This document shows, one piece after another, positions 19,545 to 30,262 of a stretch of 64,000 nt of DNA; the stretch's first letter is position 1; each line of letters opens with the position of its first letter. The stretch is taken from NCBI GenBank assembly GCA_033722295.1, contig JAWVZH010000001.1, positions 9,482-73,481 of the forward strand, read 5' to 3'. Source of the DNA: JAWVZH01 sp033722295 (GTDB lineage: Bacteria; Bacteroidota; Bacteroidia; Chitinophagales; Saprospiraceae). A model generated the notes under the pieces. It worked only from the letters and a program-made list of their open reading frames with translations, was not told the DNA's origin and searched no databases. The position numbers and the translations under genes were made by a program.

Positions 19545-19581
19545 GGGGAAGACAGTTCGAATCGTCTTCCCCTTCTTTTTT
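19545..19581 (+). terminator. rho-independent terminator after the PKD metalloprotease
   Basis: Perfect 9-bp stem (GGGGAAGAC at 19545-19553 with GTCTTCCCC at 19564-19572) and a 10-base loop, followed by TTCTTTTTT. Confidence 0.9.
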
Positions 19582-19758
19582 GCAGCTATTTGTCATGGTC
19601 GGGCATCATAATTGTACGGATATAATCTTGGACCATTACAAACGTTATACCGCGAGTGGTTTGTAATTTAAAGGATGTGAACTATCCGAGAGAGGATCGA
19701 CTTGTCTATGATAGACAGGTCACATACAGGCGTGACGCGATACAATGAATTTGATCTG

Positions 19759-22700
19759 ATGAAGATAATGCGCCACCTGGGATTATTTTTCTTGCTCCTC
19801 CCTGGAGTAGTGGCATCCCAATGCCGCATAGATACCAACATTCAGCTCAGAGAAGTTGATACATTAAATCTCACCATAGATATTGAAGGTGCTCTGAATA
19901 ACGACCTTTCTGATCCCGACCAGGGTCTGTGTAAGGTTAGGGTCAATTTTGAACATGAATTTCTGGGCGACCTTCAGGTTTTCATCGAATCGCCATCCGG
20001 GCAGATGGTTCAATTGATGGGGCCAACAGGTAATTTTGGACTGACCCAGTTCTCTACATGGGATGTGTGCTTCCTGCCCAACAGCGAACCTGTTTCTCCA
20101 GACGCGGGATTTAATGATCGCTGGTCCAATAATCAACTCTGGGGGGCCTTTGCCGGAACTTATACGGGATCCTATCACGTATTTTTTGGCGACCTGGCTG
20201 ATCTTGATACAGGTCCGGTCAATGGGACCTGGACATTGAGATTTGTGGACAGAACTATCTTTTACGTGGGGAAGGTACTTGGTTTTGAACTGTCTTTTTG
20301 TGACAGTACGGGTGTCATGTGCCAGCCCTGTCAGCCGGGATCCTTCGATCTTGAAGTGCCGGACAGGATTTTTTGCGAAGGCGATTCTCTTCTTGACTTT
20401 ACTGTAGATACGGAATACTCTGACCAACCGGACTCGATACTTTATGAACCTGTCATCTATGTGGTCGACAGTACAGATTTGATAAGAGATATCGGGCGTA
20501 ATGTAAAATTGAGCGACGCTTCACCGGGCACTTACAGGATCTGTGGTCTGAGCTATTATTTGCCGCATGATCCTCTGTTACCTGGAGTAGGTGATAACTG
20601 GGAAAAGTTCAGGGACAGCACGCAAAAAGGAGATATAGCCATTTGTTATGGCTTCATGGGTTGTCAACAAATCAGGATTCGGTCTCATTCCGATACCACA
20701 AGAATAACTGAGACCATTTGCCGCGGCGATACGATTGATATATTTGACGATCAGTATTTCGAAACAGGTCGCTATGTCCTCAAGGATCAAAACCTCGTTG
20801 GTTGTGACAGTGTGGTATTATTGGAACTTACCGTAGTTGACTTCGTACCGGAGGTTGTTCTGGACACCCTCGATTGTATAAACTCAACAGTTATTTTAGA
20901 CGGGTCGGCAAGTATAGGTCCTGCTGGTTTTACTATGGAGTGGAGCACTGACCAGGGAATGATAGAGGATACACTCGATGAAGGGATAATACGTGTTTCA
21001 CAGTCCGGGCAGTACACACTGGTGCTTTCTGCCGGGCAGTGCACAGACTCATTGGTCGTTGAAGTCATAGAAGATGATGAAGTGCCTCAGTTAGAAATAC
21101 TGGGTGACACTTTGAATTGCACTAATACCTCTGTTGTTCTGTATAGTACTACCAGTGCGGATCAGCCGACTTACCAGTGGCAATTTGGCGGAAACATTGT
21201 TGGAGATGACGATTCGTTATTCGTGGATACTGCCGGTATGTATCAATTGACAGTCACGGATGACAATGGATGTTCCAAGTCGCAAAGTTTCCGGGTATTT
21301 GTCGACACTGTATCGCCTGATCCGGAAGTAAGGGTTGATAGTATCACTTGTCTTTCTGATACAGCAGAAGTTTTTCTCCTTGACTCTTTAAATTTTCAGA
21401 GCGTACAATGGGAGGGACCTGGAAACTTTACCTCTTTCCAAAGCAGGATACTTCTCGATGAGCCCGGAACATTCGTAGTGACGGTAGAAGCGGAAAATGG
21501 ATGTGTCGACTCTCTTGCCGTTGAAGTAAGAGATATTCGGGATTTTCCCATGATCACATTCAAGACTGATACCATCACTTGCCAGAATGAGGAAGCGGAT
21601 ATAGTAGCTATACCCAACATGAGAGTTTCAAGTTATGAGTGGGAGGGACCGGGGGGATTCATTTCCGAAGACAGTAGTGTCACGGTTGTTGAACCCGGAT
21701 TATATCGACTTAGTGTAACAGGGGAAAACGGTTGTGAGGTCGATACCGCCATTGAAATATTGAGTGAAAGGGAGCTTTTGGATCTCAGACTTTTCGCGGA
21801 CTCACTGGAGTGTGGGAAAAGCAGCCCTAAGGCCTGGTACACGGTGGAAGCAAGCTTTCAGAATTCTATGTGGACCACTCCTTCAGGTCAGCAGGTGGCC
21901 ACCGATTCTGTATTATTAGATCGTGAGGGTTTTTATCGATTATTGGTGACAACTCCGAAAGGATGCATATATGCGGATAGCATCTTTATTACTGACTATC
22001 GTAATGTATACGATGCTGTTCTAAATGGTGGAAAGATAAGCTGTAAGGATGACTCTGTGACTGTCGCAGCCCGAACGGGAGTGGGTAAACTTGATTATAC
22101 CTGGTTTTATTCCGGAAGGCAGGTCGGAGCAGATAGTGCTATTTTGGTAGGTCAGGCCGGGTGGTACTCTGTGGTCATTGAAGACAGCAGCGATTGCCAG
22201 TATTCCGATTCCATTCTTGTGGTAGCTGATACCAGTTCTCCAGATATCAGGATCATGGGTGACTCGGTCCTATCTTGTTCTGAGCTATTCTCTGAGATCA
22301 GAATAGAAAGTGACAGTATACTATCAAATATTCAGTGGGTGGGTCCCAATGGCTTATTAGGGGATGATAGGGTCGTACGAATTGATCAACCCGGACTTTA
22401 TGTCGTTTCTGCCGAAGCAAGTAATGGGTGTGTGGCTTATGACTCATTATTGATATCTCAGGATACGACAAAACCCGCTTTTGACATTACAGGAGGCACA
22501 ATAACCTGCGATCAAAGTACTGTCATTCTGGAACCGACAAGACAGGAGAATAATTGGAGGTTTGAATGGATACTCCCCAATTCGGATACCTCAGAACAAT
22601 TGGATCTTGAAGTAACGGTCCCTGGCACATATGCGCTTTTAGTGACCAATGAGGGAAATGGTTGCCGCACATTAAGGAGTATTGAAATTTTAAGCGACAC

Positions 22701-24177
22701 GATGACTCCTGAAGTGAATGTGAGAGATACTTCCCTGGCCTGTCCATCCGGTGAGATAATGATCACCTTTGAGTCACCTGATAGTATTCGCATGTTCGAG
22801 TGGGTCTATCCAGACTCCTCAATTGTCGATATTTCTGATCCTACCGTTGACATGCCAGGTGTGTATTCACTGCATGTAACTGGCATGAATGGCTGTACAA
22901 ATTCTACCTCACTTCTGGTCCGTCCAGCCGTGCCTCCCAATGCTCAGACATTTAACGATACTATTTCTTGTATAGATGATACGGCTGTTCTTAGAGCCGA
23001 CCTGTCGGACGATGTAGATTCTATCTATTGGTACAGTGAGGAAGGATACCTCTCCACCGATCAAAGTCCCACAGTTCTGGAAGGAGGCACCTATAAACTG
23101 GTAGTCATTGGAAAGAATCAGTGCAGGGATACTCTGCCTCTACTTGTTTTTATGGATACTCTGAGGCCTTCTGCGAATATCGATTCGTCCGGAATCCTGG
23201 GATGCTCGTCTACTGTTGTAACACTCAGAGCTGTAGCCGACGGGATGAACGCTGACAGATATGGCTATCACTGGGAATCTATAATGAATCCCGGTTCTGT
23301 TTCAAACCCCGGCAATGAGCAGGTCCAAATCGATCAGGCAGGCTCATATGTGCTCATTACGCAAGACCTCGTCAATGGATGCATCACAACAGATACGATC
23401 GAAGTGAACAGATTGAGTTCGGATCTGGTCCTGGCCGGAGTGACCGCGAGAGACCCTTCCTGTAAGGGAGGGCAGGATGGTCGAATAATACTTGGTGCCA
23501 TATCAGGAGGAATTGATCCGATCAATGTCATACTAAATGGCTCACAATACTCTGATATACAGGTTTTTGATTCTTTGGTTAGGGGTAGATATGATTTTCA
23601 TATCGAAGATGCTGCCGGCTGTGGTCTGGACACAGTGATCGTTTTAAATGACGGTCCCGAACTTATATTGGATGTCGGTCCGGATACGCTCATATCTCTT
23701 GGAGATACAATTACCTTGCGACCTCAAGAATACCCTGCTCAATGGACCGGTCTTTTCTGGACTCCTGACGAAAATATTAACGATGTCAATATGCTGAATC
23801 CGGCGGTTTCTCCGAACACCACTACTACCTACAGGCTTACAATGATCAACCAGGCAGGATGTGAAGTATGGGATGAATTAGTAGTACGTGTTGATGATGA
23901 AATCCAGGTTTTTGTGCCCAACATATTTTCACCCAATGGTGACGGGATCAATGACCGGTTTCTGCTTTACCCTGGAAAGGGCGTTGAAGATATCATCGAT
24001 ATACGCATCTTTGATAGATGGGGAGAGATGGCTTATTATTCGTCTGTCAATGACGGTTGGGACGGTACTATGAATGGAAGACAAAGTCCTGAGGGTGTTT
24101 ATGTTATATTGGCTCAAATTAGGGGTGAAAGTGGGAATAATTATGTAATTTCGAAAGATATCACCCTTATCAGGTAA
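19759..24177 (+). CDS. giant secreted protein with P-domain, Ig-like repeats and T9SS type B sorting domain
   Basis: About 1,472 residues from the ATG at 19759; the frame opens at 19702 but the internal start places the signal peptide (RHLGLFFLLLPGVVASQC) at the N-terminus. Residues ~15-195 resemble a proprotein-convertase P (homo B) domain: VRVNFEHEFLGDLQVFIESP, LWGAFAGTYTGSYHVFFGDL, GTWTLRFVD. No protease domain accompanies it. Then come about ten ~80-residue Ig-like units, each built as C...V.L...(Y/F).W..P.G......V..PG.Y.L.VT..NGC.DS, probably with one disulfide each. The C-terminus is a CHU_C type B sorting domain (VPNIFSPNGDGINDRFLL, FDRWGEM, WDGTMNGRQSPEGVYV). Likely a surface adhesin-like scaffold; function unproven. 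A hairpin (TGTCTA/TAGACA) sits near 19703-19717. Confidence 0.87.
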   Translation: MKIMRHLGLFFLLLPGVVASQCRIDTNIQLREVDTLNLTIDIEGALNNDLSDPDQGLCKVRVNFEHEFLGDLQVFIESPSGQMVQLMGPTGNFGLTQFSTWDVCFLPNSEPVSPDAGFNDRWSNNQLWGAFAGTYTGSYHVFFGDLADLDTGPVNGTWTLRFVDRTIFYVGKVLGFELSFCDSTGVMCQPCQPGSFDLEVPDRIFCEGDSLLDFTVDTEYSDQPDSILYEPVIYVVDSTDLIRDIGRNVKLSDASPGTYRICGLSYYLPHDPLLPGVGDNWEKFRDSTQKGDIAICYGFMGCQQIRIRSHSDTTRITETICRGDTIDIFDDQYFETGRYVLKDQNLVGCDSVVLLELTVVDFVPEVVLDTLDCINSTVILDGSASIGPAGFTMEWSTDQGMIEDTLDEGIIRVSQSGQYTLVLSAGQCTDSLVVEVIEDDEVPQLEILGDTLNCTNTSVVLYSTTSADQPTYQWQFGGNIVGDDDSLFVDTAGMYQLTVTDDNGCSKSQSFRVFVDTVSPDPEVRVDSITCLSDTAEVFLLDSLNFQSVQWEGPGNFTSFQSRILLDEPGTFVVTVEAENGCVDSLAVEVRDIRDFPMITFKTDTITCQNEEADIVAIPNMRVSSYEWEGPGGFISEDSSVTVVEPGLYRLSVTGENGCEVDTAIEILSERELLDLRLFADSLECGKSSPKAWYTVEASFQNSMWTTPSGQQVATDSVLLDREGFYRLLVTTPKGCIYADSIFITDYRNVYDAVLNGGKISCKDDSVTVAARTGVGKLDYTWFYSGRQVGADSAILVGQAGWYSVVIEDSSDCQYSDSILVVADTSSPDIRIMGDSVLSCSELFSEIRIESDSILSNIQWVGPNGLLGDDRVVRIDQPGLYVVSAEASNGCVAYDSLLISQDTTKPAFDITGGTITCDQSTVILEPTRQENNWRFEWILPNSDTSEQLDLEVTVPGTYALLVTNEGNGCRTLRSIEILSDTMTPEVNVRDTSLACPSGEIMITFESPDSIRMFEWVYPDSSIVDISDPTVDMPGVYSLHVTGMNGCTNSTSLLVRPAVPPNAQTFNDTISCIDDTAVLRADLSDDVDSIYWYSEEGYLSTDQSPTVLEGGTYKLVVIGKNQCRDTLPLLVFMDTLRPSANIDSSGILGCSSTVVTLRAVADGMNADRYGYHWESIMNPGSVSNPGNEQVQIDQAGSYVLITQDLVNGCITTDTIEVNRLSSDLVLAGVTARDPSCKGGQDGRIILGAISGGIDPINVILNGSQYSDIQVFDSLVRGRYDFHIEDAAGCGLDTVIVLNDGPELILDVGPDTLISLGDTITLRPQEYPAQWTGLFWTPDENINDVNMLNPAVSPNTTTTYRLTMINQAGCEVWDELVVRVDDEIQVFVPNIFSPNGDGINDRFLLYPGKGVEDIIDIRIFDRWGEMAYYSSVNDGWDGTMNGRQSPEGVYVILAQIRGESGNNYVISKDITLIR

Positions 24178-24367
24178 ATAATATTCTCGTTCAAGCAGCA
24201 GATTACCACTTCAGGGGGTCCATATTGTATGGAGATCACCTGCCAAAAGTGGTAAGGAAATTGTACCATATTAATTAATTTTATTTTAAATCTCGATAAC
24301 CGTTTGACCACGAGAGAGTAACAACTTTTTCGAGTCAAATGAATAGTCTTTAGATAATCCAACGGGT

Positions 24368-27300
24368 ATGATTAAAAGAATATTTACTATTCTCTCATTT
24401 TTTGCACTTGTGCCTCTTTCTTCGAGTGCGCAATGTCCCGGTGCCTTCGATTGTGAAGCGAGCCAGGTACTATGTTCTATTGACCAATTGAATGGCTTTA
24501 CATGTAGTAACCCGGTCACACCAAATGTGACCTTTCCATTTCCGAACCTTTGTTTTGGAGTTGGTGTGCCGCATAATTTGAACTGGTGGGCCTTTATTGG
24601 TGCAGGTGGAGCCTTGAACCTGACATTTAACTTCGACATTAACAGCTGTGAGATACCTTTTGGTATCCAGGCAGGTGTATTTGAAGGCAATTGCGACGGT
24701 TCTGTAGTGTGGGACTGTAATGCGAGTTGTAATACCTCCACGTTTACACTCTCAGGTGCAACACAGAAATGCGAGATCTATTACGTATGGGTGGATGGTT
24801 GCAACGGTGATGTTTGTACTTACAATATCTCCGTCAATGGAAATGGTGGGCCTCCCACTTTGCAAAGGCCGATGCCCGCATTGCAAATTGTAGGCAATCC
24901 CTGCGCCGGAGGTCAGGTCGATGTTGAATTTCCGGGATATGCCGATGGATGCGAGCCTACTTACGAGTGGACCGTTGATGGCGTACCTACTGGAGGCACT
25001 GAGGATGAGTCAGTAACAGTCGACATACCATGTCAGGATCCATTGAATCCTATTCAGGTGTGCCTGACGGCAACTATTGGTAACCCTGCATCAGGAAGTA
25101 TTTGTGATCAGGACTTTCAGTGTATCACAGTAGTGCCGATACCTCCAGATCAGCACTTCGGCCAATGTAGAGTCGTTTGCTTTGAGAATCAGCCCGTATT
25201 CTGGCAGGGTGTACAGATAACATCGAGTTGTATCAACCCTCCTTGTTCTGTAAGGACGACCATAGCGGGTTCGGATTGTTGTGTGGATTCCATCAGGTCT
25301 TTCATTTTATTGAGACCTCCTGGCATTGGCGCAAAAGATACATTTGTTTGCGATCCTAATATTCCTATCATCACTGAAGACTTTCAAACACATGTTGGAG
25401 AGGTCTGTGATGAGTTGATAGAATTTAAAAGAAGGGTTGTTCACCCGGCATGTCCGTCAAATATACAGTTGTGCGATACGTCGTACTACCTGACGATCGG
25501 AAGATTTGATTACGAACACGAGTTTGAATTCGAGTGTGGTGCCTGCGCAGGACAAGTGACGATATTCCCAAATGCGGAGTATGTCGGAAGATGTCCTCAG
25601 TTCCTTGGACAGGTCACATTACAACTGTTCTGGTATAATCAACTTACTGGAGATCAGTTGGGTGTTACCAGTGGAACCGGCTCCATAAATGTGACAAAAC
25701 CGGGTACGTACTGTTTCACAGTAGAAGGCAGATACAGGGATGTAGTTTGTCCTGTACTTCAGCCTGAATGCATCACTATTCCTGAAAGCTTTTTCCCATC
25801 GAAACCTCCGATATCAGGAGACACGGTGATCTGTGCTCAGCGATATACAGCTTATGAAACAAGAGATAGCTCTGATATATGTGACTTTATATGGACGGTA
25901 CAAAGCGGAGGTGGACGAATCATCACGCCTAACTCCCTGGACTCTAACAGGGTAGTGGTAGATTGGGCTAACAGAACCGGTTCGGAAGGCGTGGTCTGCG
26001 TACAAACTGTCGCTGATTGTGGTACAAGGGATAGCTGTATAACAGTGAAATTCCTTCCTGCGCCTGACCCTGACGCGGGTCCAGACCAAGTAGTCTGTGC
26101 TCAGTCAACGAATTTTGAAGGCGTAGAAGATTTTGGTGGTGGAAACTGGGAGCAGATAGGAGGACCGTCAATGGCCAATATAGCGGACATCAATGATGTC
26201 AATTCATTGGTTAATGTTGACAGATACGGTTCTTACCAGTTTATATGGACAGAAACGAATCTGGACTGCAGCGGCTCTGATACGGTGAACATCCTTTTCC
26301 GTCCGGATCCTGAACCAAACAATATAGATACGATCTGTAGCAATGATGCTACAAGTTTTAGAATCAGGTTCGAGATCAACAAAGGTCAACCACCTTACAC
26401 AATTGTAGCTGGTGGTGGTAATATAGTCATGGATTCGATCTATACTTCAGATACAATCCCTGATAATACACCAACGACCATTACCATCAAAGATGATTAT
26501 GGTTGTGAATTCACCTTTGTCGTTGATCATGACTGCGTTTGTAACAATGCACCTGGAGATATTGCAACGGATACAATAAAATTATGTGGCCCGGATGGCG
26601 AAGCCTGTGGGGATTACGATCCGACCAATATGATTCTCGAGCAAGGACTGGATACCTTCATGTATGTGCTTTATGAAACTGTAGGCAGGATTCAACCAAC
26701 CTTGTTGGCAATGAATCATACCGGATGTTTCACATTCGATCCGAATACAATGAATTTGGATCAGATCTACTACATAGGTGTCGTTGTAGGCCGTAAAGAT
26801 CAGTTCGGAAACGTAGACTTTGATGGTGGATGCCTCCAGACGGTTGAAGCTCAGCCGGTGATATGGTATACAATTCCGACACCGGATGCTGGTCCTGACG
26901 ATCAGGTATGTGGAAAGAGCATCAGCCTTAATGGCTCGCTTAGCCTTAATGGATCATTCAGATGGTTAAACACACAAGGCGCGAGCATTGCTGACAATGG
27001 TGACCTTAATACCTCTGTCACAGTTACGGATTTCGGAGTATACAACTTTGTTCTGGAAGAGGTCAATGGTATTTGTCCGAATACGGATACAGTGACCATC
27101 GCCTTTAACGAGTCTCCGATGGCAACCAACATTGTTCCAGAGTGTATCGATCTGATCATCAATACATATGAAGTGTGCTTTACGATAAATCTCGGTACCC
27201 CACCATACACTATCGTAAGCGGAAATGGTACCATCACCAATGGTAACATGTTCTGCTCAGATACATTGAATGGTGATACCTTGTACAATATCGTTGTCGA

Positions 27301-30082
27301 AGATGCCAATGGCTGCTCCTTCACGCTACCAGTTGAATTTAGTTGTGATTGCGGCAATACAGATGTAGGTACTATGGATTCCACGCTAATCGAACTATGC
27401 GTGGATCAGTGCGCAAACATTACTACCAATGGTACCGAGGTATTGCAGCCTGATGAGGAAACATACTTTGTTCTTCATGAAGGAAGTGGTCCATTTATCC
27501 AGAATGAGATCATACGGAAGCCTTATGATCATTTAGCCAACCCTGCTGAAGTTGTGGAATTCTGTTTTGACGCTTCTGCCGGTATGGTGACCAATCAGCG
27601 ATACTACATATCCAGGCTGGTTCATGAAGAGAATGCTCCTGACGATCCATGTAGAAGGATCGCACCTGGGCAACCCGTGATCTGGTATGATTATCCGAAT
27701 GCGGATGCTGGTCCCGATATGGACTTCTGTGGTCTCACGGGAGATTTGGGTGCCAATCCTAGTTTGGGTACGGGCACCTGGACACTCCTTAACGGACCAG
27801 GTAATGCCATATTCGCAGGAGGAATGGCTTCGCAGATGATCACGGTGGATGCTTACGGAACCTATACATTCCAGTGGGAAGAAGACAATAAGACATGTAC
27901 GGATAGTGATGTAGTGGAATTGACCTTCCATGACGCTCCGAGGATCACTGATGTGAGCTTCGAATGTGATGATGTAGCTGAAAATTACAGGATCACGATA
28001 GTATTGGCAGACGGTGAACAGTCTACTTATGAGATAAGCGGTGTGCCAATTGCAGATCAATTGGACGCGAACACATTTGTTACAGACTGGATACCTACAG
28101 GCGATGCAGTAACTTTCTGTGCTACAGATTTCTGGGATTGCGCGCCGGCTTGTCTCGACACTACTTATGTTTGTGAGTGTCTGACAGAGCCAGGAACGAT
28201 TTCGTCGGATGATATACTTTGTATCGATGAGTGTGTTCAGGCCAGTCATGTGGGTGGCAATCTCGACCCGAATGATGTACTAAGATTCGTACTCCATGAT
28301 GGTGATGCCAATAACTTGGGCAGTAATATCATAGAGTGCAACGCTACAGGCGAATTCTGTTTCGATCCTTTCGCCATGATGCCGAATACAACATATTACA
28401 TTACTGCTCTTGCCGGTAATCCGGGAAGTAATGATTGTGTTGACTTAACGGAAAGATGCGCTGTAATAACGGATGGCATACCCGTAACCTGGTATGAGTA
28501 CCCAGTCTCGGCCATTGCGCAGTCCGATCCTGAATTTACTTGTGAGATCGACAGTATGATCCTGGATGGTACCGGATCAACAGGTCCCGGACCTTTGACC
28601 TATAACTGGATCCCGTTATCCGGCTCGATCTGCCCTAGTTCAGATGCGGGAGATGCCAGTATCAATATTTGTGCGGCAGGCACTTATATACTTGAGGTAA
28701 CGCATACCTTGAGTGGGTGCTCCAACAGAGATACTATTGTGATCACTGCCGACGAGAATATACCAAGCGTAGATCCAGGTGATGATCTGTTACTTACATG
28801 CGATGTTACCTCCGTAGAACTGGATGGTACCGGTACTGATTTCGGTGGTGATTTTGAGGTGACCTGGTTCGATCCTCAGGACAATCCTATCAGCAATTCG
28901 TTGAAAGTGACGGTCAGTGAACCTGGTACTTATCGCATTTATGTCATCAATGATATTACAAGTTGTGATAATGAGGCTACCGTTGAAGTAAGACAGGATA
29001 TAGAACCACCTACAGCTAATATCGAGCAAGTGGGTGAATTGACGTGCTCTGTGGACGAAATTACATTGAACAGCAATGGAACGAGTACCAGAGGAGGTGT
29101 GAGAACTTATGAGTGGTCTACAACGAATGGTAATATTTCTGGATCAACAAGCGGATCTTCGATCCAGGTAACCGATCCCGGAGTGTACCAGTTGATCGTA
29201 GTAGATGACATCAATGGCTGTAAGGATACCATTTCTATCCCGGTTGACGAGATAGGAAATACCCTTGCAAGATTTGAGATCACGCCTACACCGCCTACTT
29301 GTTTTGGCGATGTCGATGGTGTGATAGTGATCGACAGGACCATTGGCGGTGATCCACCATTGGAGTATTCTATCGATGGAGGTCCTTTCGGCGGTTCGAA
29401 TACCTTCACAAACCTCGCTCCTGGTGACTATAGGATCACTGTTCGAGATGTCAACGGTTGTGAGATGGATACAGTGATCACTATCCCCGAAACTCCGGAG
29501 ATCGGTATAGAAGCCAAAGAGGATCTCTTCAAGGAGGCTGGTGATGACGTGAGACTTGATACGCTTATCAAGCGCATCTTTGGTGTGACTTACGAAGAAG
29601 CGGATTCCATCTTGTGGTTCAATACAGAAACGGGTGAGCAATATACGTTCGATGAATTGCTAGACAGTCTGCTCAATAAGGTAGACCTCAGAGTGGAATT
29701 GTGGGAAAACGGATGTTTGGATGTAGACTTCATTACAATATTTGTGAAGTACACAAGAAGGGTCTATATACCGAACGTGATTATTCCTGGGTCCAGCAGT
29801 GGAATCGAAGAGAATCAGTATCTGACATTCCATGCGAACAAGAACAGGGTAACTAACATCAATTTCCTCAGGGTATATGATCGTTGGGGTGAATTGGTCT
29901 ATGCCAAGGATAACATTGAATACGACGATCGTCTGGGTAGAAGCTTAGAAGGTTGGAATGGTACTTTCAATGGTGAATTGATGAATCCAGGAGTCTTCGT
30001 TTACCACTTCCAGGTTGAATTCCTGGGTGGAGCTGTAGAGGATTTCTTCGGAGACGTTACCGTCCTGCTTAAATCGAATTAA
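24368..30082 (+). CDS. giant cysteine-rich modular surface protein with T9SS type B sorting domain
   Basis: A 1,904-residue protein with a signal peptide (FFALVPLSSSAQC). The N-terminal ~200 residues (CPGAFDCEASQVLC, WWAFIGAGGALNLTF) form a Cys-rich domain seen in Bacteroidota surface proteins. Residues about 566-1376 contain three successive ~270-residue modules, each starting with (P/A)DAGPD and ending with P(V)IWY or VTWY; within each are an Ig-like unit, a PPYTI unit and a Cys-rich unit with a Y(Y)I signature. Four smaller Ig-like units follow (DGTGSTGPGPLTYNW and similar), then a SprB-like repeat (PPTCFGDVDGVIVI, GGDPPLEYSIDGG). The end is a type B sorting domain (YIPNVIIPGSSSG, YDRWGELVYA, WNGTFNGELMNPGVFVYHF). 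It may act in adhesion or gliding (inference from SprB-like repeats). A terminator follows. Confidence 0.87.
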   Translation: MIKRIFTILSFFALVPLSSSAQCPGAFDCEASQVLCSIDQLNGFTCSNPVTPNVTFPFPNLCFGVGVPHNLNWWAFIGAGGALNLTFNFDINSCEIPFGIQAGVFEGNCDGSVVWDCNASCNTSTFTLSGATQKCEIYYVWVDGCNGDVCTYNISVNGNGGPPTLQRPMPALQIVGNPCAGGQVDVEFPGYADGCEPTYEWTVDGVPTGGTEDESVTVDIPCQDPLNPIQVCLTATIGNPASGSICDQDFQCITVVPIPPDQHFGQCRVVCFENQPVFWQGVQITSSCINPPCSVRTTIAGSDCCVDSIRSFILLRPPGIGAKDTFVCDPNIPIITEDFQTHVGEVCDELIEFKRRVVHPACPSNIQLCDTSYYLTIGRFDYEHEFEFECGACAGQVTIFPNAEYVGRCPQFLGQVTLQLFWYNQLTGDQLGVTSGTGSINVTKPGTYCFTVEGRYRDVVCPVLQPECITIPESFFPSKPPISGDTVICAQRYTAYETRDSSDICDFIWTVQSGGGRIITPNSLDSNRVVVDWANRTGSEGVVCVQTVADCGTRDSCITVKFLPAPDPDAGPDQVVCAQSTNFEGVEDFGGGNWEQIGGPSMANIADINDVNSLVNVDRYGSYQFIWTETNLDCSGSDTVNILFRPDPEPNNIDTICSNDATSFRIRFEINKGQPPYTIVAGGGNIVMDSIYTSDTIPDNTPTTITIKDDYGCEFTFVVDHDCVCNNAPGDIATDTIKLCGPDGEACGDYDPTNMILEQGLDTFMYVLYETVGRIQPTLLAMNHTGCFTFDPNTMNLDQIYYIGVVVGRKDQFGNVDFDGGCLQTVEAQPVIWYTIPTPDAGPDDQVCGKSISLNGSLSLNGSFRWLNTQGASIADNGDLNTSVTVTDFGVYNFVLEEVNGICPNTDTVTIAFNESPMATNIVPECIDLIINTYEVCFTINLGTPPYTIVSGNGTITNGNMFCSDTLNGDTLYNIVVEDANGCSFTLPVEFSCDCGNTDVGTMDSTLIELCVDQCANITTNGTEVLQPDEETYFVLHEGSGPFIQNEIIRKPYDHLANPAEVVEFCFDASAGMVTNQRYYISRLVHEENAPDDPCRRIAPGQPVIWYDYPNADAGPDMDFCGLTGDLGANPSLGTGTWTLLNGPGNAIFAGGMASQMITVDAYGTYTFQWEEDNKTCTDSDVVELTFHDAPRITDVSFECDDVAENYRITIVLADGEQSTYEISGVPIADQLDANTFVTDWIPTGDAVTFCATDFWDCAPACLDTTYVCECLTEPGTISSDDILCIDECVQASHVGGNLDPNDVLRFVLHDGDANNLGSNIIECNATGEFCFDPFAMMPNTTYYITALAGNPGSNDCVDLTERCAVITDGIPVTWYEYPVSAIAQSDPEFTCEIDSMILDGTGSTGPGPLTYNWIPLSGSICPSSDAGDASINICAAGTYILEVTHTLSGCSNRDTIVITADENIPSVDPGDDLLLTCDVTSVELDGTGTDFGGDFEVTWFDPQDNPISNSLKVTVSEPGTYRIYVINDITSCDNEATVEVRQDIEPPTANIEQVGELTCSVDEITLNSNGTSTRGGVRTYEWSTTNGNISGSTSGSSIQVTDPGVYQLIVVDDINGCKDTISIPVDEIGNTLARFEITPTPPTCFGDVDGVIVIDRTIGGDPPLEYSIDGGPFGGSNTFTNLAPGDYRITVRDVNGCEMDTVITIPETPEIGIEAKEDLFKEAGDDVRLDTLIKRIFGVTYEEADSILWFNTETGEQYTFDELLDSLLNKVDLRVELWENGCLDVDFITIFVKYTRRVYIPNVIIPGSSSGIEENQYLTFHANKNRVTNINFLRVYDRWGELVYAKDNIEYDDRLGRSLEGWNGTFNGELMNPGVFVYHFQVEFLGGAVEDFFGDVTVLLKSN

Positions 30083-30107
30083 TCTTATATCCTAGATAAA
30101 TAATATG

Positions 30108-30142
30108 AGGCTCATGGATCATTGATCTGTGAGCCTTTTTTA
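30108..30142 (+). terminator. rho-independent terminator after the giant type B protein
   Basis: Perfect 7-bp stem AGGCTCA (30108-30114) with TGAGCCT (30130-30136), inner GATC pairing possible in the loop, followed by a run of six T. Confidence 0.85.
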
Positions 30143-30262
30143 TCCTTAGATCTGAAAGAGGTGATTGATAAAACCGGGAACGATGAGGATCGTATACCGA
30201 TACTTGAGGCAGGGTAGGGGTACGAAAAAGGTCGGGCGAAAGATTGGGAGATATAAATGTAT

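Noticed and set aside
19702..19758. N-terminal extension of the 1,472-residue Ig-like protein
   Set aside because: A start here would put 19 polar residues before the signal peptide; the ATG at 19759 gives a normal signal.
27533..28249. 238-codon minus-strand ORF inside the giant type B protein gene
   Set aside because: Antisense shadow of a strongly supported coding region; no start context or domain.
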